A stretch of 64,000 nucleotides of DNA. Origin: Leptasterias polaris. Taxonomy: Eukaryota; Echinodermata; Asteroidea; Forcipulatida; Asteriidae. Positions 37,501 through 46,742 of the stretch are shown piece after piece. The position numbers and the translations under genes were made by a program. The DNA is taken from the NCBI GenBank assembly GCA_037783415.1, contig JAZGTN010000119.1, positions 620,001 to 684,000 of the forward strand. Direction: 5' to 3'. The notes under the pieces are model-generated. The model had not been told where the DNA came from, did no database searches, and was given only the letters and a program-made list of their open reading frames with translations. Each line of letters begins with the position of its first letter. Within the stretch, counting starts at the first letter, position 1.

Positions 37501-38748
37501 CTCACGTGTTCGGTGCTTATGTTTGCGTTTTGTCATGATAGTTATGCTAGTTCATACCAGGCTTAGTCCAACTACAAAATGCTTTTTCTTCGAAAATAAT
37601 TGATATAACAGTTTCAGATTGTAACGAGTGGGTTTGTTTTTTTGATAGTCACGAATCTTAATTTTAATATATTTAACAATAAGCATGGGTGTGAAATGAA
37701 TACTAACTTTCTTTGGAATCCAACAGTTAATTTGCATATATAAATATTCATATATATTGTAATATTTCTGTCTCTTCCACCAAACAGGATTCAATGTTAA
37801 CCACCTAGACATTGCACCCAGATATGCTAGTATATTAATGGGGATCTCCAATGCGGTAGGGACCTTAGCTGGGATGATATGTCCGGAAGTGACGTCATCG
37901 CTTACTGTAAATAAGGTACGGGTGTGGCTCCTCGGTGTAGCCCGAGAACTAAACTATGGTGGCCCCTGAAGGGACATCGCAAATATCTTTGCAATCCTTA
38001 ACTGAATTTAGCCATGGCCTACTAATGTACGACCAGTCCTTACCTAAATGGAAACCATGGCCTATTAATGTAGCCCAAACCATTACCCAAATGAAGGCCT
38101 GATGTCATGTTCTTGTTACATTTAATTATCGTGTAAGGCTTTGTTTATAATTATGTGCAGGCTACAAATAACTAAACTTTTTGAGCGTTAACCTGACGAA
38201 CAAAAAAACTTAAAATATGTGTGAAGTCGTTTTAATTTAGTACATGTATAACTTTTCAAAGAAGAGCAGAAAGTTTAGAAATGCCCAATAAGTCGGCTAA
38301 AGAGCTTGACTGTGGCTCTAATGAGTGTCGGGATTCAAAAGTTAGCCCAACATTTGTTGAATATGACGACTAATATCTTTCTCTTTCTCATTGTTTGTTC
38401 CATCAGTCTGCAGACGATTGGGAGAAGGTGTTCCTGATCGCAGCGTGTGTCCACTTTACTGGAGTACTCTTTTACGGCATCTTTGCATCAGGCGAGAAGC
38501 AACCCTGGGCCACCCCGTATAAGCCTTCCGTCGTCGAGATGAACGGCACGGGACCCGGCACGGACATCGCCGGGATGGTCCACAAACCCAAGGGGTACGG
38601 GGCTCTACAGGAGAGCACCCAACCGGGGGACACGGTACTGAACGGGGGGTTTATGCCTCAAAAAAATGTCTACCCGGACATGAAGAAGGAGCTAGTGCAA
38701 CCGCAGTCCTCGGAGGAGAGCCGGGATGAAGATGATGAGTCTCCTTGA
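27168..38748 (+). CDS. VGLUT: Vesicular glutamate transporter (SLC17 family), complete 12-exon coding region
   Basis: Major-facilitator transporter that loads glutamate into synaptic vesicles using the proton gradient. Coding exons: 27168-27449, 27899-28017, 28790-28904, 31116-31203, 32596-32682, 33144-33283, 33892-33960, 35043-35192, 36252-36384, 36510-36620, 37788-37915, 38407-38748. All junctions are AG/GT and every phase joins, giving 587 residues (564 without exon 7; vertebrate VGLUTs are about 560-590). Diagnostic stretches include [82 protein letters not shown] and [10 protein letters not shown]; the last two favour VGLUT over sialin. Residues R69, H109, R165, E172 and R325 correspond to VGLUT2 R88, H128, R184, E191 and R322, which are important for transport. 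The first four keep exactly the same spacing. Start ATG 27168 follows a likely splice acceptor by one base, so the 5' UTR is probably split. Subtype VGLUT1/2/3 cannot be assigned. Confidence 0.94.
27899..28017 (+). CDS. VGLUT: VGLUT coding exon 2: second membrane segment
   Basis: Residues 95-134, from [19 protein letters not shown] to the arginine split across the next intron. It carries H109 (GL[IM]H motif) and the conserved [11 protein letters not shown]. Acceptor TGTTTCAG, donor AG|GTAAGA, phase 0 in and phase 2 out. Confidence 0.95.
28428..28715 (+). repeat. CAA/CAG trinucleotide array in VGLUT intron 2
   Basis: About 290 bp of CAA with scattered CAG, open in all three frames on both strands. 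It ends about 75 bases before the exon 3 acceptor. Frames across it are artefacts. Confidence 0.95.
28790..28904 (+). CDS. VGLUT: VGLUT coding exon 3: membrane segments 3-4 with transport-critical R and E
   Basis: Residues 134-172, ending [10 protein letters not shown]165 and E172 correspond to vertebrate VGLUT2 R184 and E191. Acceptor CTCTGACAG, donor GAG|GTGAGT. A long CAA/CAG microsatellite ends about 75 bases upstream of this acceptor. Confidence 0.94.
29110..29282. mobile_element. MITE family A, copy 1 (VGLUT intron 3)
   Basis: TAGACCTTATGCATATGACG at the left and TGACGTCAATGCATAAGGTC at the right. The interior contains GCGCCGCGCGTACAAATCAG and a YY1-like AAGATGGCGGC. Confidence 0.88.
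29332..29492. mobile_element. 161-bp palindromic MITE (AGATGGATTGCAAT ends), VGLUT intron 3
   Basis: Ends AGATGGATTGCAATACGCGT and, inverted, TATTGCAATCCATCT. Subterminal CCGCCATCTTTGAT / ATCAAAGATGGCGG; central TGCACGCGTG / CACGCGTGCA. Confidence 0.8.
30310..30686. mobile_element. TTAA-type element, subfamily C2 (VGLUT intron 3)
   Basis: 377 bp. TTAAAGGCACTGTACACGTT and TTACCAAACGTATTCAGTGC-CTTTAA ends; internal TTCTGGCCAGAAGCC palindrome. This is the intact relative of the element interrupted at 53030-60630. A short diverged relative of its right part is seen at 27590-27665. Confidence 0.8.
31116..31203 (+). CDS. VGLUT: VGLUT coding exon 4: GVxYPACHG loop
   Basis: Residues 173-202. [20 protein letters not shown] is nearly invariant among VGLUT and sialin-type SLC17 proteins. 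Acceptor GTTCCAG, donor TCAG|GTAAAC, phase 1 out. Confidence 0.95.
31877..32541. mobile_element. 665-bp foldback element in VGLUT intron 4, 6-bp target duplication
   Basis: Ends TACGGAGCTCC / GGAGCTCCGTA, flanked by ACTGTC at 31871-31876 and 32542-32547 (8 bp, ACTGTCTA, if the TA is host). Both arms consist of ~50-bp repeats built on GACTTATC(A/G)TGATAGTTTA and AAGACGACTTCCTAAAAC, inverted about the centre near 32170. Such self-complementary arms are typical of foldback elements. Confidence 0.85.
32596..32682 (+). CDS. VGLUT: VGLUT coding exon 5: fifth membrane segment
   Basis: Residues 202-231, [16 protein letters not shown] through FYVFG, matching the GSYAGAVVAMPLAG stretch of vertebrate VGLUTs. 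The acceptor lies only 54 bases downstream of a 665-bp foldback element in the preceding intron. Confidence 0.95.
33144..33283 (+). CDS. VGLUT: VGLUT coding exon 6: sixth membrane segment and start of the central loop
   Basis: Residues 231-277. A membrane segment ([13 protein letters not shown]) leads into the cytosolic central loop with YIVESIGES, the counterpart of YIEDAIGES in vertebrates. Acceptor TTTCTGCAG, donor AAG|GTAGCA, phase 0 out. Confidence 0.93.
33892..33960 (+). CDS. VGLUT: VGLUT coding exon 7: 23-residue insert in the central loop, possible cassette exon
   Basis: A 69-nt open stretch (residues 278-300, [12 protein letters not shown] then [11 protein letters not shown]) between GTTGCAG and GTAAGTC. 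Phase is 0 on both sides, so skipping it keeps the frame. Without it exon 6 joins exon 8 as ..DMLPQK-FFETPW.., which aligns almost gap-free with ..KLMNPLTKFSTPW.. of vertebrates, so the insert is extra relative to them. The residues are hydrophilic and basic, with potential S/T phosphosites. The polypyrimidine tract is weak. It may be alternatively spliced or a chance open exon. Confidence 0.5.
34827..34907. mobile_element. ~80-bp inverted-repeat element in VGLUT intron 7
   Basis: AAAATAAGGTGCAAGCTGGT and CACCAGAAGGCACCTTATTT form imperfect inverted arms around a short AT-rich centre. Confidence 0.55.
35043..35192 (+). CDS. VGLUT: VGLUT coding exon 8: seventh membrane segment with [10 protein letters not shown]
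   Basis: Residues 301-350. [19 protein letters not shown] matches vertebrate [19 protein letters not shown] closely, and R325 corresponds to VGLUT2 R322. Donor GAG|GTATGC, phase 0 at both ends. Confidence 0.95.
35660..36020 (+). repeat. AT-rich retroelement-like tail with CAA microsatellites, VGLUT intron 8
   Basis: A block ending in CCCGATAAATGAAATAAAT with TAAATA repeats, then (CAA)n and CAGCAG at 35970-36020, resembles a LINE 3' tail. Further (CAA)n runs are at 35519-35566 and 35612-35630. Confidence 0.4.
36252..36384 (+). CDS. VGLUT: VGLUT coding exon 9: eighth membrane segment
   Basis: Residues 351-395, [20 protein letters not shown] then [20 protein letters not shown], directly matching the VGLUT family. 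Acceptor GTGTTCAG, donor GGCG|GTACGT, phase 1 out. Confidence 0.95.
36510..36620 (+). CDS. VGLUT: VGLUT coding exon 10: ninth and tenth membrane segments
   Basis: Residues 395-432, [17 protein letters not shown] then GSSGFAISG. The acceptor is TTTGTAAG|G, an AAG rather than CAG/TAG site, which is unusual. Phase and homology leave no better choice. Donor TCAG|GTATGT. Confidence 0.93.
37788..37915 (+). CDS. VGLUT: VGLUT coding exon 11: [14 protein letters not shown] signature
   Basis: Residues 432-474. Contains [20 protein letters not shown], the most diagnostic stretch of the SLC17 group. In the following GxxCP segment, vertebrate PIIVGAMTK is replaced by [11 protein letters not shown]. Donor AAG|GTACGG, phase 0 out. 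Confidence 0.95.
37955..37995 (+). repeat. Solo terminus of the 7.1-kb element family in a VGLUT intron
   Basis: TATGGTGGCCCCTGAAGGGA followed by CATCGCAAATATCTTTGC matches the element's terminus and first array unit. No opposite end is visible in the intron, so it is a truncated copy. Confidence 0.7.
38407..38748 (+). CDS. VGLUT: VGLUT coding exon 12: last membrane segment and C-terminal tail
   Basis: Residues 475-587 plus TGA. The last membrane segment ([20 protein letters not shown]) is followed by [10 protein letters not shown] and a cytosolic tail of about 75 residues. The tail keeps a YGAL element like the YGAT repeats of vertebrate VGLUTs and ends in an acidic [10 protein letters not shown]. 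The tail is GC-richer than its surroundings. Confidence 0.95.
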   Translation, partial: SADDWEKVFLIAACVHFTGVLFYGIFASGEKQPWATPYKPSVVEMNGTGPGTDIAGMVHKPKGYGALQESTQPGDTVLNGGFMPQKNVYPDMKKELVQPQSSEESRDEDDESP

Positions 38749-38837
38749 TAATATTCGTGATCGTTATGCGTTGTTTACTTGCCACAATAGAGGCATCTTG
38801 GTGTTTTCCCCCTTTATCATACCGTTTTCGAAATTGC

Positions 38838-39076
38838 GGCTTTGGCTTGGGCTCGGGCTTTTGCTTGGTCTTGGGCTTGGGCTTGGGCTTGGGCTTGGGC
38901 TTGGGCTTGGGCTTGGTCTTGGGGTTGGGCTTTGGCTTTGGCTTGGGCTTGGTCTTGGGGTTGGGCTTGGGCTTGGGCTTGGGTTTTGGCTTGGTCTTGG
39001 TCTTGGGGTTGGGATTGGGGTTGGGCTTGGGTTTTGGCTTGGGTTTTGGCTTGGGCTTGGGCTTGGACTTGGGCTC
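38838..39076 (+). repeat. GGGCTT hexanucleotide array in the presumed VGLUT 3' UTR
   Basis: About 240 bp of imperfect GGGCTT / TGGCTT hexamers on the sense strand start 90 bases after the stop codon. Because the unit is a multiple of three it stays open in several frames on both strands; those ORFs (Leu-Gly or Lys-Pro rich) are artefacts. Runs of GGG spaced by three bases fit the G-quadruplex pattern. A possible poly(A) signal AATAAA follows at 39205, another at 40059. Confidence 0.85.
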
Positions 39077-40911
39077 AACTTTGTGCAATAGTAATATATC
39101 AACAATAGTAATATTTACCACGCAGTGTGATTACTCCATGCAACGTTCATATCAATATAAAAAACTAGTACTTACAAAAAAATTCAAAATATAAACCATC
39201 TGCAAATAAATTTAACCCTCAAGTGTGTCACAGTCGATCAGCAATTAATTACTTTACAGATCTCCCCGCGAAATATTACTCGGGGAATGCTGTGTGTGTA
39301 ATCTGCTTGGAGGCAATTCATGCACGCTGCCATTTTATCCGTGTGGCAAATTTCAGCTTTCCTATTGGTTGATCTGGATAATTTTGCCATACAGGTATGT
39401 CACATGGTATTGGTGCTCTATGTCCACAGCTGACATAGAGGGCGTGTGCAGTAGGCACCGACAACAGGCAAGCAGAGTTTCATATGTGCCTCTCTCTTTG
39501 TTCCACACTATAACAAATCAGCGATATAGATTTAAGAACATACATAAGCTAAATTGTCAGGTAACCATTGTGTTGATTTAGTTAACACTTTAAAGGGACC
39601 AACCCATTGCAAATAAATCCTATATCTACATCAAAGAATAGTAAATTATAAACATATATTATACAATAATTCTAATCAGTTTTTAAAACGTTGTGAAGTG
39701 TTCGTGACCTCATGCAAGATAAAGAACTAAATTAAATGATTGTTTAGTTTTATATATTGATTAAAATCAATTGTCAGTCAATGTTGCAATATTATGATAT
39801 TGATATTATCATATATTTTTTATGTAGATTCAGTCAATTATACAATTTGGATGACGGATATTTGATTGATGGAGTATTGTTATTAGCCTTGTGGTAAATT
39901 GATAGACTCGTGGTATTTATAATATGGTGTGACTCATTTTAAAAAGGCGTCAAAATTGGTTCAATGCTGTTTGTTCATAACACACCTTTAATTACAGGTG
40001 CTGGGACGTGTAGATGACATACACAAGAAAAATAACGAGGACACGCAATAGAATTATGAATAAAGATTAAACTGTTTTTTGTGTGTCCGCTATAGACCCA
40101 TACGTCAACTTGTTTTTGTTCTTCTTTCTTGTTTTTCTTTTTTCTACATCTTCACCCCTGACCCCGTTAACCCGGGTTAAACTTTCAAACCTAATCGCTT
40201 CATACGGTTGGTCTGTCGTGGTTATTCGTGCCAATTACGACAAACGCTACAACTTCTATCATGTTCGGGCATCTAAATTTCATTATACCTTCAAAAATAG
40301 GGGGCCTATTAGCCTTTTCCCAGCATTGACTGTGGCTCCGGGTCAGACTTTGGTTCTGTCATGAAGTCTGAAGCGGTTTGCATTTTGCATGGCTTCAGCA
40401 TCGAACAGATTCCGGTCACGGCAGAGCATAAACAACGGTCTGGAGAAAAGGAGAAAAAACTAAAACGCGTAACCAACTTATGACTTGTACAGTAAAACAA
40501 CTTTCTCATTGATGGTGCGATTATAATCTGTCAAGTATATTTGAATTGTACACAGGGAGCATAAGGGTATGTGTGCAGCATTGGGTGCCATTGGTCGTAA
40601 AGCACCATCCTCTCACCACCATAGCCCAAATATTATAAAGCAATCGTGACTGACCGACTGCACGTGTTCAAGTTTGATGTCATTATGAATTTAATGTCAC
40701 CTGCATCCAAAGTCTGTTCCTTAGTGTTATGTATCTAACAATTTTAGTTTTAGCTTGTTTGCGTCGCGCCTTGGGAAACTCATTTCGTGCCCAAGTGGTT
40801 TGTGATATTCTTAAATCTTAGGGTCAGCTTTGACACGGATTCCTGTTCACACGGGGCCAGACTACTTCTGAGTCAGTTGGACCCGATTTATTTTCAAATT
40901 GTTAACCAGTA

Positions 40912-41376
40912 CCCGGTGTCGCGCACTGAGCATTCCGGCGTACTAACCGTTCCAGATGACCAAAATAATAACATTACGTCATGTCATGCCTGCGCGCAGC
41001 AAGCGAAAGTAGTCCATTTTGTGCCGCACTGAGTGTTCCTCTACTCCCTAGACTCTCGCAGAAGCTGACATTGCGGCGTCCACGAGCTCTATAGCTAGTA
41101 GTGTTGAACGTACAAATCGTTTTAAAGAATTGTTCACTATTTGAGCGGCAGCAAGATATATGGAAGGGTTGACAGAGGGGGAGAAGATGGTCTTCCGTTC
41201 ACAATAAAAAAAAACCTTGTCTGACAATTTAAGAGCACGGGGAGGAGATCACGACTACTGAAATGACCGGCTACGTCACCCACACGGCAGGAACGCACAC
41301 GCAGGTACGGCCGCGCATGCCTACGGCGTCACCTGGAACACTCAGTACGCCGGAACGCTTAGGACGTGACACCGGG
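40912..41376. mobile_element. 465-bp MITE with CCCGGTGTC ends
   Basis: Left CCCGGTGTCGCGCACTGAGC, ATTCCGGCGTACTAACCGTT; right, inverted, CCCGGTGTCACGTCCTAAGC, GTTCCGGCGTACTGAGTGTT. Both ends fall inside a GGGTCA-rich dispersed repeat, and it appears inserted in one of these. Confidence 0.7.
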
Positions 41377-43333
41377 TCAGATTGACCCACCTCAAAATGG
41401 GTCAGGCATATGGACCCCGGGAAAATTCTGATCTTTTAGGTGTTTAGAGTGTAATATAAGACAGTTGGAGACGGTATAATTATACAGTTCGGTTTATTTT
41501 TGTACACTCTCTCAAAAAATTGATGCGCAATCTTCTCAGAGCACAATCGTTAAATTGGTATCACGTATGTTACATACGGCACTCCATAGTTGACCTTTGA
41601 CATGAATAAACAAGCACTCTTTATGTCAGACATGTGTGTGAGCCTTGATACATAACAACGTTAAGACAAACTGATTGTTTAAACTTTGTACAACCATGGT
41701 GGAAGGAATAACTATTAAAACATAAACAGAATAGTGGTCTTCAAATGCGATGTACCTTCTTGGGATGTAACACGAACCGTGATTGGTACAGGCGTTGAGC
41801 TTTCATCTACTTTGCGTTGGAACTAAACCAATAACAACCAAATGATGTCAAGGTACTGATGCAACGAGTTCTGTGATTGGTTGATTTTAAACATTACATT
41901 TGCATAACAATGTCGTTAATCGAATCTTGGCTATAGCTTCGAGGTGAAATTTGATACTTCATGTGTACTCACACAAAGCCACTGCAGTCACCTTGAGCCG
42001 AAGCCACTCAAGTCAGATACAATTGGGGGTGATTTTATAGCGACCAACGTGATTGGATGATTGTGATCACTCTACACTTCTTGAGGACCAATTGCGAATG
42101 AGATATCAGAATTTGCTTTGTAACAACGAATACGATTGGCTGTTTCTGAGCATGATGCGCGTATCCTATCGTGTCGAGGAGCAATAAAGTACTAGTGCAG
42201 TTTAGTCTGCTGTAAATAATCTATCATATGAAACGTCATATTTTTTGTTGTCATGTAAAAATGGAAAAGAGTGAATTATATTACAAACTGGGCAATAACT
42301 ATCTACATGCTTGTTACGGTAATTTATCTGTCTATATGCCGAGTATGTAAACAAATTCTAGATAATTTAATGATGTTGTAGTTTTTATTTCATTTTTATT
42401 TTTTGTGAATTTGATTACTATAACTCATTACAGACAGCAACTACATGTTTGTATATTTTTTAGAGTCTGCAATACTTTGTCATGTGTAGTTGGTGTTTGT
42501 GGTCAATGTCCTTCGTGTGCTTTTAAATTACCTTGGCTATCGTTTATTCAAAATATACTAAAGTGATGAATCCACAGAAAGTTAAGGTTACAAATTGTTA
42601 TTCAATGGGATTTGTTTTGCATTTTTGAGTGAACTTTTACTTGTTTACATGTTCAGCAAACTGTTGCGTTCAAAAGTTGTTAAAACAATTCTTTACCTAT
42701 GTCTTTTTGAGTTTCCTTCAGACGAACTGCTTGACACGAACTTATCACATAATTTGATAATTATAGCGTCTATAGGGCCAGTTTCTACCTTCAAGTGATA
42801 TTGTTTTAGTCTGAAATACATTGACAGTTGTGAAAAGAGAATACCCCCATACTTATTTCAATCGCAGACGATGCAAATTGTTCTTGTTTTCATTAATTGT
42901 TTTACCACCTATATTTGATGAGTATTTTAAATGATTCCTGGCAGTGGGAGAAAGTTACTAAATTTACTCTGCCCCCAACTGATGATGGATCTCTTCACAA
43001 ACACTTAATTTGTATTTACAGTTAATACTGTATTCAAAAAAACTTAAAGTAGAGTTTCTAATCAAAATATTGGTCTTACAAGCACCAAACAATCAATCAG
43101 TTTAAAACATTCGTTTTATGCCATCTCAAAATGACAGTTGAACTTTCTCTAACGCGGCTGTGCGGCACCCAAAATGTAGCTCAAGTTCCAAATGTAGCTT
43201 TGTAGTCTCAACCCTGTACATTAATATAGTCCCGGATATGAATGTACCCAAATGTAACCCAACCCAAACTGTAGCCACAACCACGTACTTAAATCTAGCC
43301 CGGTGCATATACAAAGGAACTCATTGCCTTCAG

Positions 43334-43651
43334 ATTGAGCGCTTTGGGCTACAAAAAGCATTTGTTATGTAAATAGTTGGCCCATGTTTGGAAAGATGTT
43401 TTTTTTATTTAAAGTATAATATAATTATTCACACCTGTCCAATGCTTGCTTTTCCATTTACTTCGTGAACTAACATGTTCTGCCATTTTGTAGAGCCAAT
43501 GTTTTGACTCCACAAAATTACTGACTGTGTTAGTTCACGAAGACCACACAATTTCGAGGAGTACTTGAGTGAATCATTAAATTATACTTTTAAAACATCT
43601 TTCAAACCAGTAATATAAAAACAAACGCTTGTGTAGCCCAAAGCGCTCAAT
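43334..43651. mobile_element. 318-bp imperfect palindromic element
   Basis: Ends ATTGAGCGCTTTGGGCTACA / TGTAGCCCAAAGCGCTCAAT. Nested complementary blocks follow inward: AAAGATGTTTT...AAAACATCTTT and CTTCGTGAACTAACA...TGTTAGTTCACGAAG. Confidence 0.75.
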
Positions 43652-43781
43652 TCGATCGCGATGTGTCGTTTTTAAAGAGATGAGATTTGGGATAGACTTC
43701 TATAGGTCCGTCCCGCACGGTTTTGTGAATTTGGTGCTCTATACAACAAACGTAAACATTTACTGATAATGGATTATAACT

Positions 43782-44009
43782 ATAGATAGGTTGCAGTATG
43801 ACGTAAATCGGCCATCTTTACGGGCAATTTGGAACACACAGTCATGCGTTACGCGTGAGAACGGCGTGCAGCACGCGCACGTTTCACCAAACTCATTGCG
43901 TGATTGGTTAGTGAACGACGCGGCTGCGTTAATAATTTGAGCGCTTGACGCGCCTGCAAGCCAAAATGCGATTTGCCCGTAAAGATGGCGTCTACTGGGA
44001 ACTATCTAT
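43782..44009. mobile_element. MITE family B, copy 2
   Basis: 228 bp, differing from copy 1 at only a few positions by eye, which implies recent activity. Shares the ACGCGTGAGAACGGCGTGCA interior. Confidence 0.88.
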
Positions 44010-44606
44010 AACTCCGGATTGGAAAATATGTGAAATTTTATTTTACTGTATACTATAATTATACTAAATTAGATTTATGTAAATCGTCATGACTAGATTA
44101 ACATGTATACACTAAAATTAAACCATTGTATCCCCCCAGTTGGTTGTAGATATTGTAAAAGGTGACAGCTGTAATGGAATAATGGTAATTTGTATGTTAC
44201 TAATGTCTGAACATGAGATGGCAAACAAGTGTAGTACTTTCTCGAATGATTTCATTGATATTTTATTTCAGCGAATTGTTTCTTTATTTTTTACAATGTT
44301 TGTCTTAGTATACCAAATAATACTAATGTATATATACAATTTTACCACTGAACTGTGCTTTATTGTGTTCTATTGTTCGTTTGTGGGATACAGTGTCAAG
44401 GGGCAAAGGTTGGGGTGGGGCTGGAATTACGCTGCAGAAGGTAAAAGCAGGACATTTTAAAAAAAAAACGGTTTTAATGAAGACCGGTAAAAAGCATATC
44501 GAATTGAGCTTATGTATAACTTAGGTCATCGTTAAAATATTGTTTGGAGCTCTTCGTTTAGACTTTAACTGCAGCCATTTTGCTTTCATCTCATTTTAAA
44601 AAAAAC

Positions 44607-44638
<32 letters not shown>

Positions 44639-45049
44639 AATTTTTTGAGTAGGAATATAACAATCCATTTCTGTTACATGAAAATGATAATTGGAACTAT
44701 TGGGATTGTGTACACAGAAACCAAAAATGACAAAACAAAATTAATGTGCAGGGTTTCAGTCTGAACATATGATTTTTATTATTATAACATTATATTTCTA
44801 CATAATTATTGTCAAAATCTGTCATAAACGGTACAAAATAAAAACTCAAATATGCGCCCCAGAAAGTAATATACCCGTTAATATACCCACACAAAGAGAG
44901 AAATATAACTCTTGATTCTAATGCAGCTATACAAATTCATAGTCGAGGTATTTTCTTTTGAGAAAGGATAAATTAATGTCCGCTCTTGCAAAACTACCTA
45001 CCAACCAAAATTATCTTTGGTATAATTGCAAACAAATTGTGAATGGCCT

Positions 45050-45113
45050 AACGTTTTGACCCTAGCAGATTCTTTCTCAGAGGTCAGTACTCTGTTTGGG
45101 TCGAAACGTCAGG
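45050..45113 (+). repeat. Second locus of the GTCGAAACGTCAGGC stem-loop family
   Basis: GTTTTGACCCTAGCAGATTC, then TTTCTCAGAGG, then TTTGGGTCGAAACGTCAGGC. Its stem is more diverged than at 22590. Confidence 0.6.
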
Positions 45114-45517
45114 CTCTCATAAATTTAGTTTTTAACTTTCATAGACTTTTATGTGCAGCTGAAAAACACAATTTATTTTCTTTTTCAAACAAAAACAAGG
45201 AAAATGCCAAGAACAGTGATACTTTAATTAAAACAAACAGTTATTTCATTTCACTTTAGTTTTTTGTTTAATTATTATTCTTTAATACCGAAAAAACCTC
45301 TAACAATTTTCCTCCTTCGTAATAACTCGGTGGGGAAGGGTTTCCCATCCACTGTTCTACCCTACATATTTGGACGCGGATCCCACATGTCTTTATTTGA
45401 AGAGTCCTCTGAAATAATGTCAATCAACATTCAGAAACATACGTTTTATTAATGTTGAGCCTAAACGATGGGAATGGGTTTAAGTCCTACTTTCCCGTTT
45501 TATGAATACACCTTCCA

Positions 45518-45796
45518 GGGCCCAATTTCATAGAGCCGCTCAACGGTAAGCACATTTTCGTGCTAACTGTAGCAGAAAAAAAAAGTTGCTTAAGCAGAAG
45601 CGTATTTCACAGGTTAGCAAGAAAATAAGGCGGCCATCTTGCGCGTTCACAATGGATTTGCATTGTTACGTCATTCATTTTCGTGCAGTAAGCACCGGAA
45701 GGTTAGCATGCCTTTTCGTGTGCTTACGGTTAGCAGCGCTATGGTAGGTACGTCAGCACAGAGTCGGCCGTTAAGCAGCTCTATGAAATTGGGCCC
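45518..45796. mobile_element. GGGCCCAATTTCATAGAGC MITE, copy 1 of a local cluster
   Basis: Inverted ends GGGCCCAATTTCATAGAGC. The interior has AAGGCGGCCATCTTGCGCG, GTAAGCAC and GCTTAAGCAGAAGCG. An inverted relative lies at 46059-46294. Confidence 0.82.
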
Positions 45797-45865
45797 ATGT
45801 TATGGGTCATGTTGACAAGGATTCCTGGTCATACTGACCCACAGATGGGTCAGGTCCCAAAACCC

Positions 45866-46058
45866 GGCCCAATTTCATAAAGCTGTTTAGCAGAAAATAC
45901 TGCTTGGAAAAATGTCTTTGCTTAGCAAAAAATGAGTGGGGCACCAGTCGCAACAATGTTAAGTTTATGGAATGTTGGCAGGTAACCTGTTTTTGCTAAG
46001 CAAAGTTTTTCTGTGCTTAGCAAATTTGTATGCTTACATGCTTCATGAAATTGGGCCC
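45866..46058. mobile_element. GGGCCCAATTTCATAAAGC MITE, copy 2 of the cluster
   Basis: 193 bp; inverted ends GGCCCAATTTCATAAAGC / CTTCATGAAATTGGGCC; TTTAGCAGAAAATACTGCTT interior shared with 54281-54477. Confidence 0.82.
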
Positions 46059-46294
46059 TGGGCCCAATTTCCTACAGCTGCTTAACGGCCGATTCTGTGC
46101 TTACGTACCTACCATTTTCTATTTCATAGCGCTGCCAACCGTAAGCACACGAAAAGGCATGCTAACCTTCCGGTGCTTACTGCACGAAAATGAATGACGT
46201 AACAATGCAAATCCATTGTGAACGCGCAAGATGGCCGCCTTATTTTCTTGCTAACCTGTGAAATACGCTTCTGCTTAAGCAACTTTTTTCGTAA
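46059..46294. mobile_element. GGGCCCAATTTC MITE, copy 3, inverted relative to copy 1
   Basis: Begins GGGCCCAATTTCCTACAGC directly after copy 2. The rest is the inverted complement of 45579-45796. The far end is truncated after GCTTAAGCAACTTTTTTCG. Confidence 0.8.
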
Positions 46295-46524
46295 GCGTAA
46301 TGTGCAATTTACATAATTTCATGTGAAGGGTCTATTGTTACCCGGGAGTTCTTAGGGTGAACTAAAACCACATCAAAACTATACTATAAGAAGAAAAAAG
46401 TTCACAAAAACTGTAACACTGCTATTTGTTTGCATTTTCCCAAGCCATATGCAGAACCGAAGTCATGAAAACCAAGCAGTTTGCCAAATGGCTACCAGTG
46501 CTGGTGTCTACGAAAGCCCAATCG

Positions 46525-46742
46525 TACGAAAGCCCAATCGTGCCACTGAAGTATGTATTATCAGCGGGAACTAATTCGTTATAACGAATTAGTAATTCGT
46601 TCAAACGAATTACTAATTCGTTATAACGAATTTTCATTCGTTATAACGAATTATTCATTCGTTTGAACGAATTATTCATTCGTTTGAACGAATTAGTTCC
46701 CGCTGATAATACATACTTCAGTGGCACGATTGGGCTTTCGTA
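46525..46742. mobile_element. 218-bp near-perfect palindrome with internal ATTCGTT-AACGAAT palindromes
   Basis: Outer arms of more than 50 bp start TACGAAAGCCCAATCGTGCC and end with its exact complement. The interior repeats ATTCGTTATAACGAAT and ATTCGTTTGAACGAAT, each itself palindromic. A 16-bp direct copy of the end (TACGAAAGCCCAATCG) sits just outside at 46509. Confidence 0.85.

Larger units (their letters stand above)
36621..38406 (+). other. VGLUT introns 10-11
   Basis: Apart from exon 11, nothing is recognised except the solo terminus at 37955-37995 and a two-copy CCATGGCCTA(C/T)TAATGTA repeat (38012-38065). Confidence 0.6.

Noticed and set aside
38651..39194. Lys-Pro, Leu-Gly, Trp-Ala and Ser-Pro repeat frames
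   Set aside because: They are all generated by the GGGCTT hexamer repeat downstream of the VGLUT stop.
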